Shown here piece after piece: positions 59,901-64,000 of a stretch of 64,000 nt of DNA. The notes below the pieces were generated by a model. It saw only the letters and a program-made list of their open reading frames with translations, ran no database searches and was not told the DNA's origin. Source of the DNA: Siphonodentalium dalli (taxonomy: Eukaryota > Mollusca > Scaphopoda > Gadilida > Siphonodentaliidae); contig CP136063.1 in the NCBI GenBank assembly GCA_032622095.1, positions 35,256,106-35,320,105 on the forward strand. Direction: 5' to 3'. Within the stretch, counting starts at the first letter, position 1. Every line of letters starts with the position of its first letter. The position numbers and the translations under genes are program-made.

Positions 59901-61196
59901 ATTTCAGCGAAAATTGACGAACAACGTCATGGTTTAACTTTCCCCATTGACCGAATTCGCCTAAACCTGCATGCATGTATCTTCAGCTTTGTTCGTGCAT
60001 AAGTATGTGTTTGTTTCGATTCCAGACAATAGTATGATATTTATGGATTATCAGATGCATCTATGTACTATGTAGTCTTATGATAACAATTAATTCCATA
60101 TTAAGAGTATGTTATTTCGTTTCGCACAGCACAGCACAGTACAGTACAGTACCAAGTGCTGTACATTAAAGGCCAACCGTCGCACAGTAGAACGGTAAAT
60201 TCATGATTCACGAATTTCGATCACTTTGCACTCGTCCCGCAGGGTGTAGACTGTATTTGCTAGTGTCGTTTTGTCATGTTTTCTGAATAAAAGGTCAACT
60301 ACCGCTATGAATGAACTTAAATCGTAATTCAATATTCATAATTCTCATTTGCAGTAAGTGAAATAAATTATCAACGCAAAACGAAAAAAAAAACATAGAC
60401 GATCACCGTGTATCACACATATGGCAACATGCAATAAATCTCCGGGTTTCCCTGTTGGTTACTTTCTCATACAATGAAGAGCGTCTGTCTTAATTTTTTG
60501 GTAGAATATTTTACTTCTCAGGATATGCCAATATCTCTTTTTATATCTCATATCATATCGCATCGCATCGAAGACAATTATTCAGATACAAGAGACCAAT
60601 ATCGGGACATGCACTACGTTACAACCACATTGAACGTTGATTATTGAAAATAATATCAGTACTATATATGACAAAACACTCTTTATTGATAACTCTTTTC
60701 GTTGCGCCAACAAATACTAGTAACAGAGGTAAGACGATACATGCATCGAACATAATGATGTGGCCATTACAGTGGGTAAGAAAATCTTGATTGCCTTATA
60801 TCGGATTGAACCAATATTGCTTATGTTGAATAATATCACATAACGCTCTGTATTGTCTTTATCCAATTACAGTTACTTTCGAATTGAATATATGTTTTAT
60901 ATTCGTAAACTAAACATTCTTCCAATATCTCATGACAGAGACACCCGACGATTTCAAATGTATATATAATGCTACATGTATATTTCACCATAAACACATT
61001 TAATTTAAAAATGACATGAATATACACAACCCAATGTCCCTAAATCGACAAATCGAACATGTAACGTGATGGGGTTAAATCCATTCGAAGAACCGACTTT
61101 TGATTTATAATTTTTTTATTTAAAAAATTTCCGTTCAATAATTACATTTATGATTATCGATAGTTGCAAAACAAATGTCTCCAACTATATACCCTC
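59901..61196. other. No supported gene
   Basis: AT-rich; a short CACAG/TACAG simple repeat at about 60126-60152. Confidence 0.35.
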
Positions 61197-61204
61197 GTAT
61201 TAAT

Positions 61205-62006
61205 TAGGGGTGCGAGATATGACCGGTTCCATAGCCAAAAAATCGCGCATCGCGATACACAATTTTGTTCATCTATTATCCATTATTCGTTCTTTAAAAT
61301 TGCTTTATTCACCCCGGAGAATAAGAATTAAATACAACGGCATGCAAAGAAGCATGATCAAGTCGTTCTACTAAGTCGATTAAATAGGTCAGCCACCTGT
61401 TCGTCGGTCATGCGTTTTGGCGTTGTTGTTTTTGTGTAAAGATTGATATACCATTGTCACCATTGGCACACAGAAGAGTTCGTTAATAGAAATGATGTCG
61501 CCAAAAGGCTCAAAATGTAAGTCGTGCTAATCATTTGTCGTTCATCGGACTTGAACTGCATATTAGAGAATTAAATCATTCCCGTTAACAGTCACCGATA
61601 AACAATTGACATAAACGTGTCTCATCGCAAGACTCGCAGTAAACCGCGTCAATAGAGACAGCGTTCCGAACTTCCGAATTTTTGGATTACTCCCCCTGGA
61701 CTGTATTTAAATGAATTAAACAACAAACGTGGTATGTTTTTGTACTTGAAAGTCGTGTAATCCCATACGACCTTGGCCTTAAATAAAACATTCCAATGAA
61801 CTGAAGTAGCTGGTATTGAAGGATTAATCAAATTAATGAACTATTAAATAATGACTATGATTGAATATATGTTTTTTTCCAACCAATTCATGAATCCCAT
61901 ATGAAGGGCTGCATCCAGAAATACTAGGGTATCGTATCTAGATACGTGCGATCCGCATATCGCGATACGTATCGTATCGCGACACTGGGCGTACCTCCCA
62001 CCCCTT
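61205..62006. mobile_element. hAT-type non-autonomous element
   Basis: Ends TAGGGGTGCGAG (left) and CTCCCACCCCTT (right) form imperfect inverted repeats and are flanked by a perfect 8-bp duplication GTATTAAT (61197-61204, 62007-62014). Subterminal TCGCGATAC words lie inside both ends, inverted. No transposase is present in the 802 bp. Confidence 0.8.
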
Positions 62007-62067
62007 GTATTAATACATAATTTTTAATAATAAAATTATTAAGAAAGTTGACAGACCGAGTGTCGCG

Positions 62068-62170
62068 CTAGAAGTGAATTTTCGCTACGAACACGTGACC
62101 TTCCAAACCAATTACGATACCTCATTGGCTAACCACCTGTCACGTGTTCGTAAACAACTCACTAGCGCCC
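62068..62170. repeat. Imperfect inverted repeat around CACGTG
   Basis: TACGAACACGTGAC (about 62091-62105) and GTCACGTGTTCGTA (about 62140-62153) are perfect complements; matching GCGCTAG / CTAGCGC words extend the arms outward. Isolated; a small fold-back element is possible. Confidence 0.65.
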
Positions 62171-64000
62171 AAGTTTAGATACGCTAAGTTCCCGCGCTAT
62201 GTATCGTTATTATTAACCCCGTGACCGGCAAGACAACTGTGTTGCACTATCACTCCAAAGCGTGGAAAACTATTGGTCACATCCCGTTGCCACATCCCCC
62301 ATTACCCATCTTAACTTCGTATGGTTCTTTTGTGTGACCAGATTGAAGCTGTCAAATTCTTCTAAAAGTTGTTAAAAAACATGGACACCTGAAGCCAATT
62401 TGGATTTCCCATTTTAATTCATTCCCTGCATACCATAATGCCTAATTCAATAATGTTATGTGCACAAAAGTTGTGTTGTGTTCACATATTGTCATGCATA
62501 CTTATATATTTACATTTGTATATATGCTCTCCAAATTTGATGGAGGTGAACAATAAACTACACGTCTTGTGTCATCTAAAACAATTGCAACCAAAAGTTA
62601 CGTTTCACGTTTCAACTCAACAAATACAGACGAATTCGTGGACGCAAATGGAAATGGAGTTGTGCCCCCAACTGGTTAAATACAGATAGCCTTCAACATA
62701 AGCCCACTCGCAAACGCAGATTTTGATATATTGCACTATACATGTGAACACACCCGATCAAATCGAAACGGGCAAAACTTGTACATTTCGCAACATACAC
62801 AATAGACCCTTCACAAATTACGAATGAAATAATTCCACTTTCGAAAAATTGTCATCGTTGCAATAAATTGTCTAACTCGTCAAACTAACAATTATAAACA
62901 TGCATGCACAAACAAGTGCATGCATGTTCACTTGTCTAATGGTACCGCTGTATGCATGGATATCTTACATGTACGTGGCAAACACAGTTTGTCTATTTGT
63001 AAAGACTTCATATCAATATATACCACACACGCGTTTCTCGGAATTCATGCAGGTGCAAAGATATGACGTAGCATGTCGTTTTGCGCAAGACACACATGTC
63101 GATTTTACTCAAACGTATTAAACCAGTTTTCGTTATTCGAAGTTTTACTCATGGTGCTTTTGAAAAAGCTAACCAATTCATCGGGAGTTATTGCATCAGA
63201 CATGTCTGATACGGGGTTTTCCCCTTTTTATGCTGATAGATATCATTCCAAAAAGCCCTCGATTATGTAGTCGATCCCAGTCTATCTGATACATTCTCAT
63301 GGCAATTACTTTACTTAAAGATACGGGCGGCGTTGGCGCTGTGTATGCTGTTAAAATATTCACATCAGCCAAAAACCACCATAAACAGAAATAGTAAAAT
63401 ATAGACAGACTTTTTTCATATACCAATCAGAAATATGGCATAAACATTACGTTACTGTCAATGTTTTCCCCTTTGTTATGTAAACAAAAGCAAAAAACGT
63501 TACATTTCCTGCCTTTTGATTAGATCAGTATATGGTAAATATAAAGAGCGTTATTTGTTACTGTTTTCCTGATATAGAAATAATAAAGAGCGGTTATATC
63601 ATTTTTGTGTGATCAACGAATATAATTGTGCTGTGGTATTTAAACAGAAGCACAACTTATGTAACCCAAGCAGGCTCTTGTTTACGTACATCACCGTACG
63701 TCTTGACGGCAATATACTATTTACGCGCTGATTATGTTTGGCATATATGAACAAAACTATATATATTTTAGTATTCCTTCTGTTTATGGCGATTTGAACA
63801 AATATGAATATTTCTGCAACGAACGCCGCCCATGCCTTTAATGCGTGTTAATCGTCGATAATCATTCTTGACTGCGTAGTATTCTCGCAGTGATTCAGTT
63901 GTGTGGTTGGGGTGTTTTAAAGCTTTGTCTAAATTATTTGTTTCTGATTTCTGTGCCCGACATTCATCATCAAACCATTTGGATAGACGATCCTGATGGT
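62171..64000. other. No supported gene
   Basis: AT-rich to the right edge. Short frames at 62438-62689, 62900-63121 and 63196-63426 have no domain or splice support. Confidence 0.35.

Overview
This window looks like nuclear DNA of an invertebrate animal, most likely a lophotrochozoan such as a mollusc; the species cannot be fixed from the sequence. The evidence is AT-rich non-coding DNA, small exons with GT/AG borders and long introns, animal extracellular domains (thrombospondin type-1 repeats, integrin-alpha FG-GAP blades), an interstitial TTAGGG tract, and an animal mixture of transposons (DIRS, LINE, Penelope-like, Helitron-like, hAT, piggyBac-like, mariner-like and a MULE-like element). 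No bacterial operon, tRNA, rRNA or CRISPR array was seen.

Layout. 1-1.9 kb: broken DIRS reverse transcriptase/RNase H with an in-frame 16-residue repeat inside the RNase H domain. 2.1-5.3 kb: a 5'-truncated LINE (minus strand) inserted into a short dispersed repeat whose intact copy lies just to the right. 6.0-6.1 kb: possible signal-anchor first exon (minus). 9.1-10 kb: a duplicated 270-bp block. 10.07-14.48 kb: a 4.4-kb DNA transposon with long inverted ends, subterminal satellites and a 9-bp target duplication; an 0.8-kb fold-back mariner-type element is nested inside it. 18.6-19.0 kb: piggyBac-type MITE built from palindromes. 19.1-24.4 kb: three phase-compatible exons of an integrin-alpha-like gene on the minus strand.

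26-35.9 kb: Helitron-like elements with tandem cores (one carrying a hAT element with its empty site next door), duplicated non-coding blocks, and a LINE tail. 33.9-54.5 kb: a thrombospondin type-1 repeat (TSR) gene on the plus strand, with a TATA/Inr promoter and start-codon exon near 33.97 kb and five TSR-type exons from 48.4 to 54.5 kb, all phase 1-1. Its proposed 14-kb first intron holds a TTAGGG tract, a second LINE and a 5.1-kb tandem array. 55-64 kb: no recognisable host exon, but a Penelope-like RT fragment, a Helitron-like 3' end, a LINE tail and a second hAT element.

How the parts fit. The two supported host genes are both cell-surface or matrix genes on opposite strands, and both run out of recognisable exons inside the window, so both are partial. 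Almost all the rest is layered mobile and tandem DNA. Several insertions can be dated relative to one another from target duplications and empty sites. Exon joins, domain calls and TE superfamily labels come from reading motifs by eye; no database search was run.
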